Shown here: one piece after another, positions 7,580-14,684 of the stretch
Layout: every line of letters starts with the position of its first letter
Position numbering within the stretch: the first letter of the stretch is position 1
Source: Candidatus Woesearchaeota archaeon
GTDB taxonomy: Archaea; Nanobdellota; Nanobdellia; Woesearchaeales; ARS49
DNA length: 64,000 bases
Assembly: GCA_019322895.1 (NCBI GenBank)
Contig: JAHWHZ010000001.1
Span: 434,001 to 498,000, forward strand
Direction: 5' to 3'
Position numbers and translations under genes: made by a program
The notes under the pieces: model-generated
The model's input: the letters and a program-made list of their open reading frames with translations, nothing else
The model's database searches: none
Told to the model about the DNA's origin: nothing

Positions 7580-8215
7580 ATGGCTAAGAAGAAAAAGGCA
7601 AAGAAACGCACAAAAAAGAAAAAAGCTAAAGCTAAGAAAAAAGTTGTGAAGCTAAAGCCTGTCAAGCCTAGCAAAGATGCAAAAGAGATTAAAGTTGTGA
7701 ACATTGTAGTATCTGCTTCTTTAGGCCAGGACATTCCTTTAGAAAAGATGGCTGCTACTTTAAGCAACACAGAATACAATCCAGAACAATTCCCAGGATT
7801 GGTTATCCGGATTAAAGAGCCAAAGACATCTGCATTGATTTTCAGCTCTGGAAAGATTGTCTGTACAGGAGCAAGGTCAATGGACAAGGTGCATGAAAGC
7901 ATTAAAAAGATAATCAAGAGTCTGGAAAAGATAAAAGTCAAGATCAAAGAAGTGCCTGAAGTCAAAATTCAGAACATTGTAGCTGCAGGCTCTGTCGGCA
8001 TGGACCTAAACTTGAACATGCTGGCAATGAGACTGGATAACACAGAATATGAGCCTGAACAGTTTCCAGGGCTTGTTTACAAGCTGCCTGACCAAAGAGC
8101 GACTTTCCTTCTTTTCTCAAATGGAAAGGTGGTTTGCACTGGAACAAAAAGCGAAGAAGAAGTGCACAGGGTATTGGACATCTTGATTGAGAACCTGAAA
8201 AAAGTCAAGAAATAG
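7580..8215 (+). CDS. tbp: TATA-box-binding protein TBP with a lysine-rich N-terminal extension
   Basis: 211 residues from the ATG at 7580, which follows a GGGGTGG ribosome binding site; a GTG at 7571 overlaps that site and is less likely. TBP nucleates the archaeal pre-initiation complex. The saddle is built from two direct repeats, visible as NTEYNPEQFPGLVIRI...FSSGKIVCTGA and NTEYEPEQFPGLVYKL...FSNGKVVCTGT. The first ~37 residues are almost entirely Lys/Ala/Arg, an extension not present in typical archaeal TBP, which also usually ends in an acidic tail that is missing here. Expression may be controlled by the TATA array upstream. Confidence 0.97.
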   Translation: MAKKKKAKKRTKKKKAKAKKKVVKLKPVKPSKDAKEIKVVNIVVSASLGQDIPLEKMAATLSNTEYNPEQFPGLVIRIKEPKTSALIFSSGKIVCTGARSMDKVHESIKKIIKSLEKIKVKIKEVPEVKIQNIVAAGSVGMDLNLNMLAMRLDNTEYEPEQFPGLVYKLPDQRATFLLFSNGKVVCTGTKSEEEVHRVLDILIENLKKVKK

Positions 8216-8216
8216 G

Positions 8217-8250
8217 CACTGGACAACCGCTCACAGACTATATAAATTAG
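8217..8250 (+). promoter_or_regulatory. mcm promoter, with an upstream element shared with the 50.2-kb promoter
   Basis: CTATATAAA (about 8238-8246) is a strong TATA box whose centre lies about 27 bp before the ATG at 8270, predicting a leaderless mRNA. The bases upstream (CACTGGACA, then CTCACAG) match the promoter of the endonuclease gene at 50233-50262 at 24 of 30 positions in the same spacing. The shared block extends beyond BRE and TATA and may be an activator site. Confidence 0.65.
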
Positions 8251-8269
8251 TGTGAACTATGCAAAAAAA

Positions 8270-10279
8270 ATGGATGCAACAGAACTCATAAAGAAACTGC
8301 AGGATTTTTTTGAAAAGAATTACTATGCAGAGCTTTTAGAAAAAATCAGAAAGAACGAGAAGTTCATCAAGGTTGATTTCAAGAAGTTTTCTGCTTTTGA
8401 TCCAGAGCTGGCAGACATGATTCTGGACCAGCCTGAAGAAGTAATAAAAGGCGCTGAGCTGGCCATAGAGCAGATAGACGCCAAGAACGGCAAAAACTTT
8501 GTTATGCGCGTATTTAATCTTCCTGAATCTGCAAGGATATTGATAAGAAATATCAGAAGCAGGCATCTTGGAAAATTCTTGTTTACAGAAGGCGTAGTTA
8601 GGCAGAAATCAGATGTAAGGCCTCAGGTGACTGCTGCAAAGTTTGAGTGCCCTTCCTGCGGCAATACAATCTCTGTACTGCAGTTAGACAACAAGTTCAA
8701 GGAGCCTTCAAGATGCTCTTGCGGAAGAAAAGGAAGGTTCAAGCTATTAGATAAATCCTTGATAGATGCGCAGGCATTGGTCTTAGAAGAAGTCCCTGAG
8801 CAGCTAGAGGGCGGTGAGCAGCCTAAAAGAATAAATGTCTTCTTGCAAAATGACTTGGTGAGCCCTTTGTCAGAGAAAAAAACAAATCCTGGCTCAAGGA
8901 TAATAATCACCGGCTCTATAAAAGAGATTCCGATCTTTACAAGATCTGGCTCGCAAAGCACCAGGTTTGATATCTTATTTGAAGCAAATGATGTTGAAGG
9001 TGTTGAAGAGGACTTTTCTGATGTGCAGATTAGCAAAAAAGAAAAAGAGCAGATCGAAGGTCTTGCTTCAGATGAAAAAAACTTGATGAAAAAATTGGTT
9101 GGCAGCATTGTTCCTTCTATTTATGGCCATGAAAAGATCAAAGAGGCTTTGTTGCTTCAGATGGTTGGCGGCGTCAGAAAAGCAAGAGATGACGGCGGAG
9201 TTACAAGAGGAGACATTCATATACTTTTGGTAGGTGATCCTGGCGGCGGAAAGTCACAGATGCTTAAAAGAATCAGTGGTGTTGCGCCAAAAGGCCGTTT
9301 TGTCAGCGGAAAAGGAGTCAGTGGAGCCGGCCTTACTGCAACTGTGGTCAAGGATGAGTTCCTGCAGGGCTGGAGCCTGGAAGCAGGAGCATTGGTTCTT
9401 GCAAACAAAGGAGTCATCTGTATTGATGAGCTGGATAAGATGTCTCATGATGACAGGTCTGCGATGCACGAGGCCCTAGAAGGGCAGACTATCACTATAT
9501 CTAAAGCAAATATTCAGGCTACGTTAAGATGTGAGACAACTGTTCTTGCGGCAGCAAATCCTAAGTTCGGCAGGTTTGACCCATATGAGACAATTGCAAG
9601 GCAGATTAATCTCCCTCCTGCACTTATTAACCGTTTTGACTTGATTTTCCCGATAAAAGATTTGCCAGATGCAAATAAAGATGAGAAGCTGGCAAAGTTT
9701 ATTCTTAATCTTCATCAAAATGACTTGGCAGATCCTGATATTGAAACGCGGCTTGTCCGAAAATATCTTATCTACGCTCGCCAGAATGTTTTTCCAAAAC
9801 TGACTGATTCTGCTGTAGAAGAGTTAAAGAATTATTTTCTTAAGATGCGCGGGTCATCTACTGGAGAAGTAAAAGCTGTTCCTATATCGGCAAGGCAGCT
9901 GGAAGGCTTGATAAGATTATCAGAGGCATATGCGCGATTAAGATTGAAATCAAAGATATCTAAAAAAGATGCGCAGAAAGCTATTGAAATCCTAGATTAC
10001 TGTTTAAGACAGGTTGCTTTTGACGAAAAGACAGGAACAATTGATATTGACAGGATCGCTACAGCAATGCCTGCTGCACAAAGAAACAAGATAATACAGA
10101 TAAAAGAGATTATCACAGATCTTGAGAACAAGCTTGGAAAGACTATTCCTTTAGAGGATGTTGTCACTTCTGCAACTGAAAAAGGGCTGACTGAAGCAGA
10201 GGTAGAGGACCTTATCCAGAAGCTTAAGAGAAGCGGCGATATTTTCGAGCCAAGAAGAGGCTTTATCAGCAAACTGTAA
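8270..10279 (+). CDS. mcm: MCM replicative DNA helicase
   Basis: 669 residues from the ATG at 8270. A GTG at 8252 is also in frame but would fall upstream of the transcription start predicted from the TATA box. The N-terminal domain has a zinc site (CPSC near residue 127 and CSCG further on). The AAA+ core has Walker A as GDPGGGKSQ (usually GDPGTAKS), Walker B as GVICIDELDKM, and the arginine-finger segment as NRFDLIF where most MCMs have SRFDLIF. A C-terminal winged helix follows. The protein forms the hexameric helicase loaded by Orc1/Cdc6; its recruiter and a probable origin lie 11 kb downstream. No intein is present in the Walker A region, a common insertion site in archaea. Confidence 0.97.
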   Translation: MDATELIKKLQDFFEKNYYAELLEKIRKNEKFIKVDFKKFSAFDPELADMILDQPEEVIKGAELAIEQIDAKNGKNFVMRVFNLPESARILIRNIRSRHLGKFLFTEGVVRQKSDVRPQVTAAKFECPSCGNTISVLQLDNKFKEPSRCSCGRKGRFKLLDKSLIDAQALVLEEVPEQLEGGEQPKRINVFLQNDLVSPLSEKKTNPGSRIIITGSIKEIPIFTRSGSQSTRFDILFEANDVEGVEEDFSDVQISKKEKEQIEGLASDEKNLMKKLVGSIVPSIYGHEKIKEALLLQMVGGVRKARDDGGVTRGDIHILLVGDPGGGKSQMLKRISGVAPKGRFVSGKGVSGAGLTATVVKDEFLQGWSLEAGALVLANKGVICIDELDKMSHDDRSAMHEALEGQTITISKANIQATLRCETTVLAAANPKFGRFDPYETIARQINLPPALINRFDLIFPIKDLPDANKDEKLAKFILNLHQNDLADPDIETRLVRKYLIYARQNVFPKLTDSAVEELKNYFLKMRGSSTGEVKAVPISARQLEGLIRLSEAYARLRLKSKISKKDAQKAIEILDYCLRQVAFDEKTGTIDIDRIATAMPAAQRNKIIQIKEIITDLENKLGKTIPLEDVVTSATEKGLTEAEVEDLIQKLKRSGDIFEPRRGFISKL

Positions 10280-10318
10280 AACAAAAAATTAATATACTCT
10301 AACTGATAGGTTGATATC

Positions 10319-10603
10319 ATGGAAGCTATTTTCAAGGAATTTTCAATTGGATTGGAATATGTGATTTATTTCATATGCACAACCATAGTATTGCTTACTA
10401 TTGTTCTTCTTGAAAGCAATACAAGCGTTGTTTTCTTGACTTTTATTGCTGGCATAATTGCAATATTCTTGTCTTTCTTGACGTGCTGGGACATGATTGC
10501 AGTGGGTATCAGAAAACACACTGTTTTTGGAATAATTCTCGCCATCATAACGTTATTTTTGTTCTTGGGATTGATTTATGACTTTATACAGGCAATTGTC
10601 TAG
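10319..10603 (+). CDS. Small integral membrane protein of unknown function
   Basis: 94 residues, nearly all hydrophobic, with about three membrane helices (residues 13-32, 36-57 and 68-90). I do not recognise a family. A TATA-like TTAATATAC lies near 10289-10297, about 25 bp before the ATG, so it probably has its own leaderless transcript. Its stop overlaps by four bases the stop of the convergent gene on the other strand. Coding status rests on the promoter spacing and an uninterrupted membrane-protein composition. Confidence 0.6.
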   Translation: MEAIFKEFSIGLEYVIYFICTTIVLLTIVLLESNTSVVFLTFIAGIIAIFLSFLTCWDMIAVGIRKHTVFGIILAIITLFLFLGLIYDFIQAIV

Positions 10604-11721
10604 ATAGAAGTGGCATTGTATTCTTCTGCAACTCCTCTTGCTTGCGCAAGAGCCATGCTGGATCTTTTAAGAGAATAGCAGGACTTAGATAAGTAGCTGT
10701 TTTTTATTTTTGCACACACTGAATAATCATCTTCAAGTGCAAAAGACATGTAGCAATTGTCTTTGTTCTCTGCAATCTTTACATTTTCGCAGATTATGCT
10801 TTTTTTAGAAATCTGTGCCACTTCTGAAAAGCATAAATCAATATCATTTTGCTTTATCAGCTTGTTGCACAGCATCGCCGCCGCTTCTGGAGCTACTGTT
10901 GCAGCATCTTTTGCCTGCTCAATCACTTCTTGGGGAGTTAGTTTTTGTTTTGCACAGTCTTCTGCACAGTTTACAACAGTTTCTCCTTCTTCGCAGATGC
11001 CGTTGCCACAGCAGGGAAGTATAGGAACATGCCGGCATATTCCGTTTTCACAAGAATCTTCTGTACAGGGATTGAAATCGTCACAGCTTTCGGGGCATTC
11101 TACTTCTGCCGGAACTTCTTCCTCTATTATTTCTGCTATCTCTCCTTCTTCAGGCCTTTGCAGGACAGCGAACTTAAAGCTTTGCTGCTCTGCTTTGCTG
11201 TCGTGCTGCATTGTGGCTTTCAGCATAAAGCTTCCTTCTGCAATGTCTATTGGCAGGCTAATCTTTGCTGTCGTACTCGTGTGCCGTCCTGCTGTTGCAA
11301 AATCCTGCTTTGTCAAAACAATCTCGTTTGTTCTCGTGTTTAATATCTCGTAATTAAGTGAGACTTGTTCTTTTCTATCAATGTTGCTTGTTAATTCATT
11401 TAAGAAAGATAATTTCTCTCCTTGATACAGCTCTGTTTTTATGGGCAGTATCTTGTAATCAATTGTTTTTTCTTTTGAAGAAAAGATCTTGATGCCTCCT
11501 AGAATAAGGATAATAAGAAGTATAAGTATGCTTACCCCAATCAATATGACCTTAAGATTAAGTGTTATCTTTCTTTTTGGTTCTGTTTTTATATACTTTA
11601 GTGCCTGATTAACTTCGTAGGGAGAATATCCTGCATTGATTAGGGTTGTCCTAATAGTGCCTATAGTATATCCTGTCTTGAGAAGTTTTTGTATATATTC
11701 TGTTAAGCTTTTTTGCACCAT
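10600..11721 (-). CDS. Membrane-anchored surface protein with a cysteine-rich module
   Basis: 373 residues, family not certain. Residues 1-45 form a small helical domain (LTEYIQKLLKTGYTIGTIRT, then AGYSPYEVNQALKYI), resembling short UBA-like helical bundles on the cytoplasmic side. A single membrane helix follows (about 53-78), then an exported beta-rich domain (about 95-190). A Glu/Pro linker leads to a cysteine cluster (residues about 205-262; CPESCDDFNPCTEDSC and CCGNGICEEGE), probably disulfide-bonded or calcium-binding. A helical C-terminal domain carries paired cysteines. A TATA box on the minus strand near 11748-11757 serves it. Similar architectures occur in the surface genes near 54.3 kb. 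Confidence 0.75.
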   Translation of the reverse strand: MVQKSLTEYIQKLLKTGYTIGTIRTTLINAGYSPYEVNQALKYIKTEPKRKITLNLKVILIGVSILILLIILILGGIKIFSSKEKTIDYKILPIKTELYQGEKLSFLNELTSNIDRKEQVSLNYEILNTRTNEIVLTKQDFATAGRHTSTTAKISLPIDIAEGSFMLKATMQHDSKAEQQSFKFAVLQRPEEGEIAEIIEEEVPAEVECPESCDDFNPCTEDSCENGICRHVPILPCCGNGICEEGETVVNCAEDCAKQKLTPQEVIEQAKDAATVAPEAAAMLCNKLIKQNDIDLCFSEVAQISKKSIICENVKIAENKDNCYMSFALEDDYSVCAKIKNSYLSKSCYSLKRSSMALAQARGVAEEYNATSI

Positions 11722-11821
11722 TTTTTAAGAGAAAATATTTGTTTTTGGTATATAAATGTTTGTAGTCAAGAATACAAAACTATATAAATACTATCGCATC
11801 CTTGCATTACAGGGTGGTTTA

Positions 11822-12463
11822 TTGGCTCAACAAATTAAAAGACAGATTGCTGAAAAACTGTGGATTGCTGACTTAAAAGACGGCCAGTATATTAAAGAAG
11901 AAGGGCTTAGGCCGAATTATGTTCTGTTAAAGAATAATCATAAGGTTTCTCGTGTTAATCTTGTGGGGACTGTGGTTTCCAGCAGCAATGACCTGGGCTA
12001 CAGGGATGTGTGCATTGATGATGGTTCTGCAAAGATATCTATACGCGCTTTTGAGCAGAATCCTGCAATGGATGATTTAAGCATCGGCGATCCTATTTTT
12101 ATTGTGGGCCGCCCGAGAGAATATGGCCAAGAGATTTATGTTCTGCCTGAGATAATAAAGAAAATAAACAATATGAAGTGGCTGGAAGTGCGCCAGCTAG
12201 AGCTGAAAAAAGTGAAGGTTGTTGAAGCTCCTGCTGATGTTCCTGAACTGCCTGAAGAAGAGGAAGCAGAAGAAGAAGTTGTTGAAGACAAGAGCTTTGG
12301 TGTTGTTAGGGAGGCCATAAAAAAACTTGATTCTGGTTCTGGAGCAGATTATGAAGAGATAATTAAAGAAGCTGGGCAGGATGCTGAAAAGATCATTGCT
12401 AATCTTTTGAAGAACGGCGATGCTTTTGAAGTAAGTCCAGGAAAATTAAAGCTTCTTGAATGA
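11822..12463 (+). CDS. RPA-like single-stranded DNA-binding protein (OB fold plus winged helix), TTG start
   Basis: 213 residues from a TTG at 11822, chosen because GGGTGG (11811-11816) sits six bases upstream and a TATA box (CTATATAAATAC, about 11779-11790) lies before it. A longer reading from 11756 would start upstream of that TATA box and is rejected. Residues ~35-130 form an OB fold (VSRVNLVGTVVSSSND, then FIVGRPREYGQEIYVLPEII). An acidic linker (~150-165) and a C-terminal winged helix (~168-213) follow. This is the RPA32-like layout that binds single-stranded DNA in replication and repair, which fits the replication genes around it. The exact RPA subtype cannot be set from sequence alone. 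Confidence 0.8.
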   Translation: MAQQIKRQIAEKLWIADLKDGQYIKEEGLRPNYVLLKNNHKVSRVNLVGTVVSSSNDLGYRDVCIDDGSAKISIRAFEQNPAMDDLSIGDPIFIVGRPREYGQEIYVLPEIIKKINNMKWLEVRQLELKKVKVVEAPADVPELPEEEEAEEEVVEDKSFGVVREAIKKLDSGSGADYEEIIKEAGQDAEKIIANLLKNGDAFEVSPGKLKLLE

Positions 12464-12464
12464 A

Positions 12465-13313
12465 TTAAAAAAAGACTGGCGTCAAGAATACTTCAAGCAA
12501 TGCTGCTATAAACAATATAAAAACAGATATTAGTATCAAGTCAGAGGAATCCAATAATATTCTCTCAAATCTTTTTGTTCCAAAATCTTTTCGTATTATT
12601 GCTACAGAAAGTATGCCTCCTGCCATGCCCGCAACGAAATAAGCCAGTATCTCCGGAATCCCGTGCAAGGAATATCTTAAGACACTTAATGAAGATGCAT
12701 AGAAATATCCTGCAATCTTGCTCAGCCCTATTGCTCCAGCATACTGTGCAAGGTGTGTCCTTATGAAGTTTCCTGCAGCTGCCCCTATGACAGAAGCATT
12801 CCACGTCAATATAAACACAGCTCCTGAACCGTAGATAAACGAGAACAGTATGCAGAATATCAAAACTTTTATGTTATTAAGGAATATCCTGTTCAATAAG
12901 TTGAATTTTGCGATTGAGCCTGTCACCTGCTGGTTAAGTGATGCTATTGTCTGTGTCTGTATCTTGAAAACACTGTTAGATGTTTCTGCAGGCAGTGCTA
13001 TATACCAAAAAGAGAATGCTATTGTCAGCCCTAAAAACAGCAATACCAGCAGCATTAGTGCTTTTCCATGCTCTTTAAGCAATTTTGATTCTGAGTTTAT
13101 TATCAGGTCTTTGGCTTCTTCTGCCTTCAGTGTCTTGTAAAACAAAGGCAGGCACGCGAGAACTGCTAAAAATACCATGACCAGGCTTGAGTACTCTTCA
13201 AATATCCACATGCTTAAGAACAATGCAGCTGAGCCGTAAATTATTCCAGCAATAAGTAGCTCCCATGGTCGCTTTGCCGCTGTAAAAGGATTCAATACTG
13301 ATTCTAGCACCAT
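12465..13313 (-). CDS. SpoIIM/DUF95-family integral membrane protein
   Basis: 282 residues with about six membrane helices. The central sequence around FIYGSGAVFILTWNASVIGAA and, later, the SLHGIPEILAYFVAGMAGGIL segment is characteristic of the stage II sporulation M (DUF95) family, widespread in archaea that do not sporulate. Its function in archaea is not known; a role in membrane shape or transport is suspected. A minus-strand TATA (GTATAAATAC near 13338-13347) lies about 29 bp before the ATG, so it is leaderless. It is divergent from the aIF2-beta gene and its stop abuts the RPA-like gene tail to tail. Confidence 0.85.
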   Translation of the reverse strand: MVLESVLNPFTAAKRPWELLIAGIIYGSAALFLSMWIFEEYSSLVMVFLAVLACLPLFYKTLKAEEAKDLIINSESKLLKEHGKALMLLVLLFLGLTIAFSFWYIALPAETSNSVFKIQTQTIASLNQQVTGSIAKFNLLNRIFLNNIKVLIFCILFSFIYGSGAVFILTWNASVIGAAAGNFIRTHLAQYAGAIGLSKIAGYFYASSLSVLRYSLHGIPEILAYFVAGMAGGILSVAIIRKDFGTKRFERILLDSSDLILISVFILFIAALLEVFLTPVFF

Positions 13314-13402
13314 TTTTTAGCACTAAGGATTATTTGAGTATTTATACTTTTTGTTTTTTTGAAAACATTACTTTTATAAATAACAGGATAATTTTTCTTT
13401 CT

Positions 13403-13810
13403 ATGGAATATGAAGATATGCTGAATAGGGCAAGAGATAACCTGCCTGAATCTGTTTTTGAGAAAGAGCGTTTTGAGATTCCCAAGGTCAAGGGGCATAT
13501 TGAGGGAAACAAGACAGTCATAAGTAATTTCAAGCAGATTGCACAGGTTTTGAGAAGGCCTGTTGAGCATCTGTTGAAATATATCTTAAGAGAATTGGCG
13601 ACTCCAGGAGAACTGAAAGGAAATTTGCTTATTTTTGGCTCTAAGATTCCTGCTTCCCGTATCAATGAAAAAATAAGGCAGTATGCATATGAGTTTGTGC
13701 TTTGCCAGACCTGTGGAAAGCCTGACACAGAATTTGTCAAAGAAGGAGATTTCATGTTTGTTAAATGTGCTGCCTGCGGGGCAAAGACGCCTGTCAAGAG
13801 CAAGATATAA
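13403..13810 (+). CDS. Translation initiation factor aIF2, beta subunit
   Basis: 135 residues. It begins MEYEDMLNRARDNLPESVFE, with the family's LL-RA-x-x-x-P pattern, includes GNKTVISNFKQIAQVLRRP, and ends in a zinc ribbon (CQTCGKPDTEF ... CAACGAKTPV). The beta subunit belongs to the heterotrimer that delivers initiator Met-tRNA to the small subunit. The ATG at 13403 was chosen over an in-frame codon at 13334 because TTTATAAAT (about 13374-13382) lies 25 bp upstream. The DUF424 gene follows after one base, an arrangement seen in other archaea. Confidence 0.97.
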   Translation: MEYEDMLNRARDNLPESVFEKERFEIPKVKGHIEGNKTVISNFKQIAQVLRRPVEHLLKYILRELATPGELKGNLLIFGSKIPASRINEKIRQYAYEFVLCQTCGKPDTEFVKEGDFMFVKCAACGAKTPVKSKI

Positions 13811-13811
13811 A

Positions 13812-14111
13812 ATGATTGTAAAAGTTCATAAAAGGCAAGAAAAGACAATTGTCGCAGTTTGTGATAATGACTTGTTAGGCAAGAAGTTTGAAGAGAATGA
13901 CTTGCAGCTTGATTTGACTTCTGATTTCTATAAAGGAGAAAAAATAGATGAAAAAGAAGCAGGTGACTTGATCAGGAATGCAGATATCGTAAATCTTGTT
14001 GGCGAGCAGTCTGTCAAGCTGGGTATTGAAGAAGGCATTGTTGATAAAGACCGCATTCTAAAGATTGCAGGCATACCTCATGCAGAAGCAGTTATTGTTC
14101 ATGAAGACTGA
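13812..14111 (+). CDS. DUF424 family protein
   Basis: 99 residues from the ATG at 13812. It matches the archaeal DUF424 pattern: VKVHKRQEKTIVAVCDNDLLGKKFEE at the start, GDLIRNADIVNLVGEQSVKLG in the middle and RILKIAGIPHAEAVIV at the end. The molecular role is unknown. One base separates it from the aIF2-beta stop, suggesting a translation-linked job. A longer in-frame reading from 13683 lies inside aIF2-beta and is not used. Its stop overlaps the convergent nuclease-like gene by 13 bases. Confidence 0.85.
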   Translation: MIVKVHKRQEKTIVAVCDNDLLGKKFEENDLQLDLTSDFYKGEKIDEKEAGDLIRNADIVNLVGEQSVKLGIEEGIVDKDRILKIAGIPHAEAVIVHED

Positions 14112-14680
14112 TTTTCTTTTATAAAGTGCGCTGTTATATCATCTGCCATACTTTTTGGTACGAATAATTCTCCTTTTTTGACAGAGTGCTTTAGTAAGGT
14201 ATATTCTTTTTTTATTCTGGCAAGCCCCATATTTTTTACTCCGCCGTCTGTGACTGGAATTGGCATGTGTATTTCCCATGGAACAACGTATATGTCTCTT
14301 TTTTTGACGGTTTTTTCATTTATACTCTCTGTTCTAGACAATTGTTCTGAAGCGTGAGCTAATATAAATATCCAAAACAGGCTTTTATTAATTCTTGAGG
14401 CATATTTTTCATAATCTCTAATTTGTCTTGGGTCTGCTCTCCACCATTCATAGTCTGTCTGCGGTCTTTGCCTTAAAGTTGTTTGTTTTTTAGGAAATGT
14501 TCTTGATTTTAATTCAAAAATGCATTGCGGTTCATGATTTGAATCCAGACCAAACAAATCCGGTTTAAATCCTTCTGCTTGCATGACATCATAAGGAATC
14601 TCTTGCAGATTAAAGTTATTGCAAAGATAATCTATATTTGTTTTCTCTATTGCAGATTTAACTGAATTCGCGTCCTGCAT
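14099..14680 (-). CDS. PD-(D/E)XK nuclease-like protein downstream of PolD
   Basis: 193 residues starting MQDANSVKS at 14680, just after the DP2 stop. KPDLFGLDSN (about residues 57-66) followed by CIFELKSRTF (about 71-80) is the PD-(D/E)XK signature of metal-dependent nucleases. The segment is followed by RQRPQTDYEWWRADPRQIRDYEKY, which resembles a helix facing DNA. I do not recognise a named family. It is the last gene of the minus-strand run cdc6, DP1, DP2, so a replication or repair function is plausible, but a restriction-type or decayed function cannot be excluded. A longer reading overlapping DP2 is possible but unnecessary. Confidence 0.6.
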   Translation of the reverse strand: MQDANSVKSAIEKTNIDYLCNNFNLQEIPYDVMQAEGFKPDLFGLDSNHEPQCIFELKSRTFPKKQTTLRQRPQTDYEWWRADPRQIRDYEKYASRINKSLFWIFILAHASEQLSRTESINEKTVKKRDIYVVPWEIHMPIPVTDGGVKNMGLARIKKEYTLLKHSVKKGELFVPKSMADDITAHFIKENQSS

Positions 14681-14684
14681 TATA

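Noticed and set aside
8270..10279. Intein in MCM, FEN1, RFC or DP2
   Set aside because: All have normal length and uninterrupted active-site motifs.
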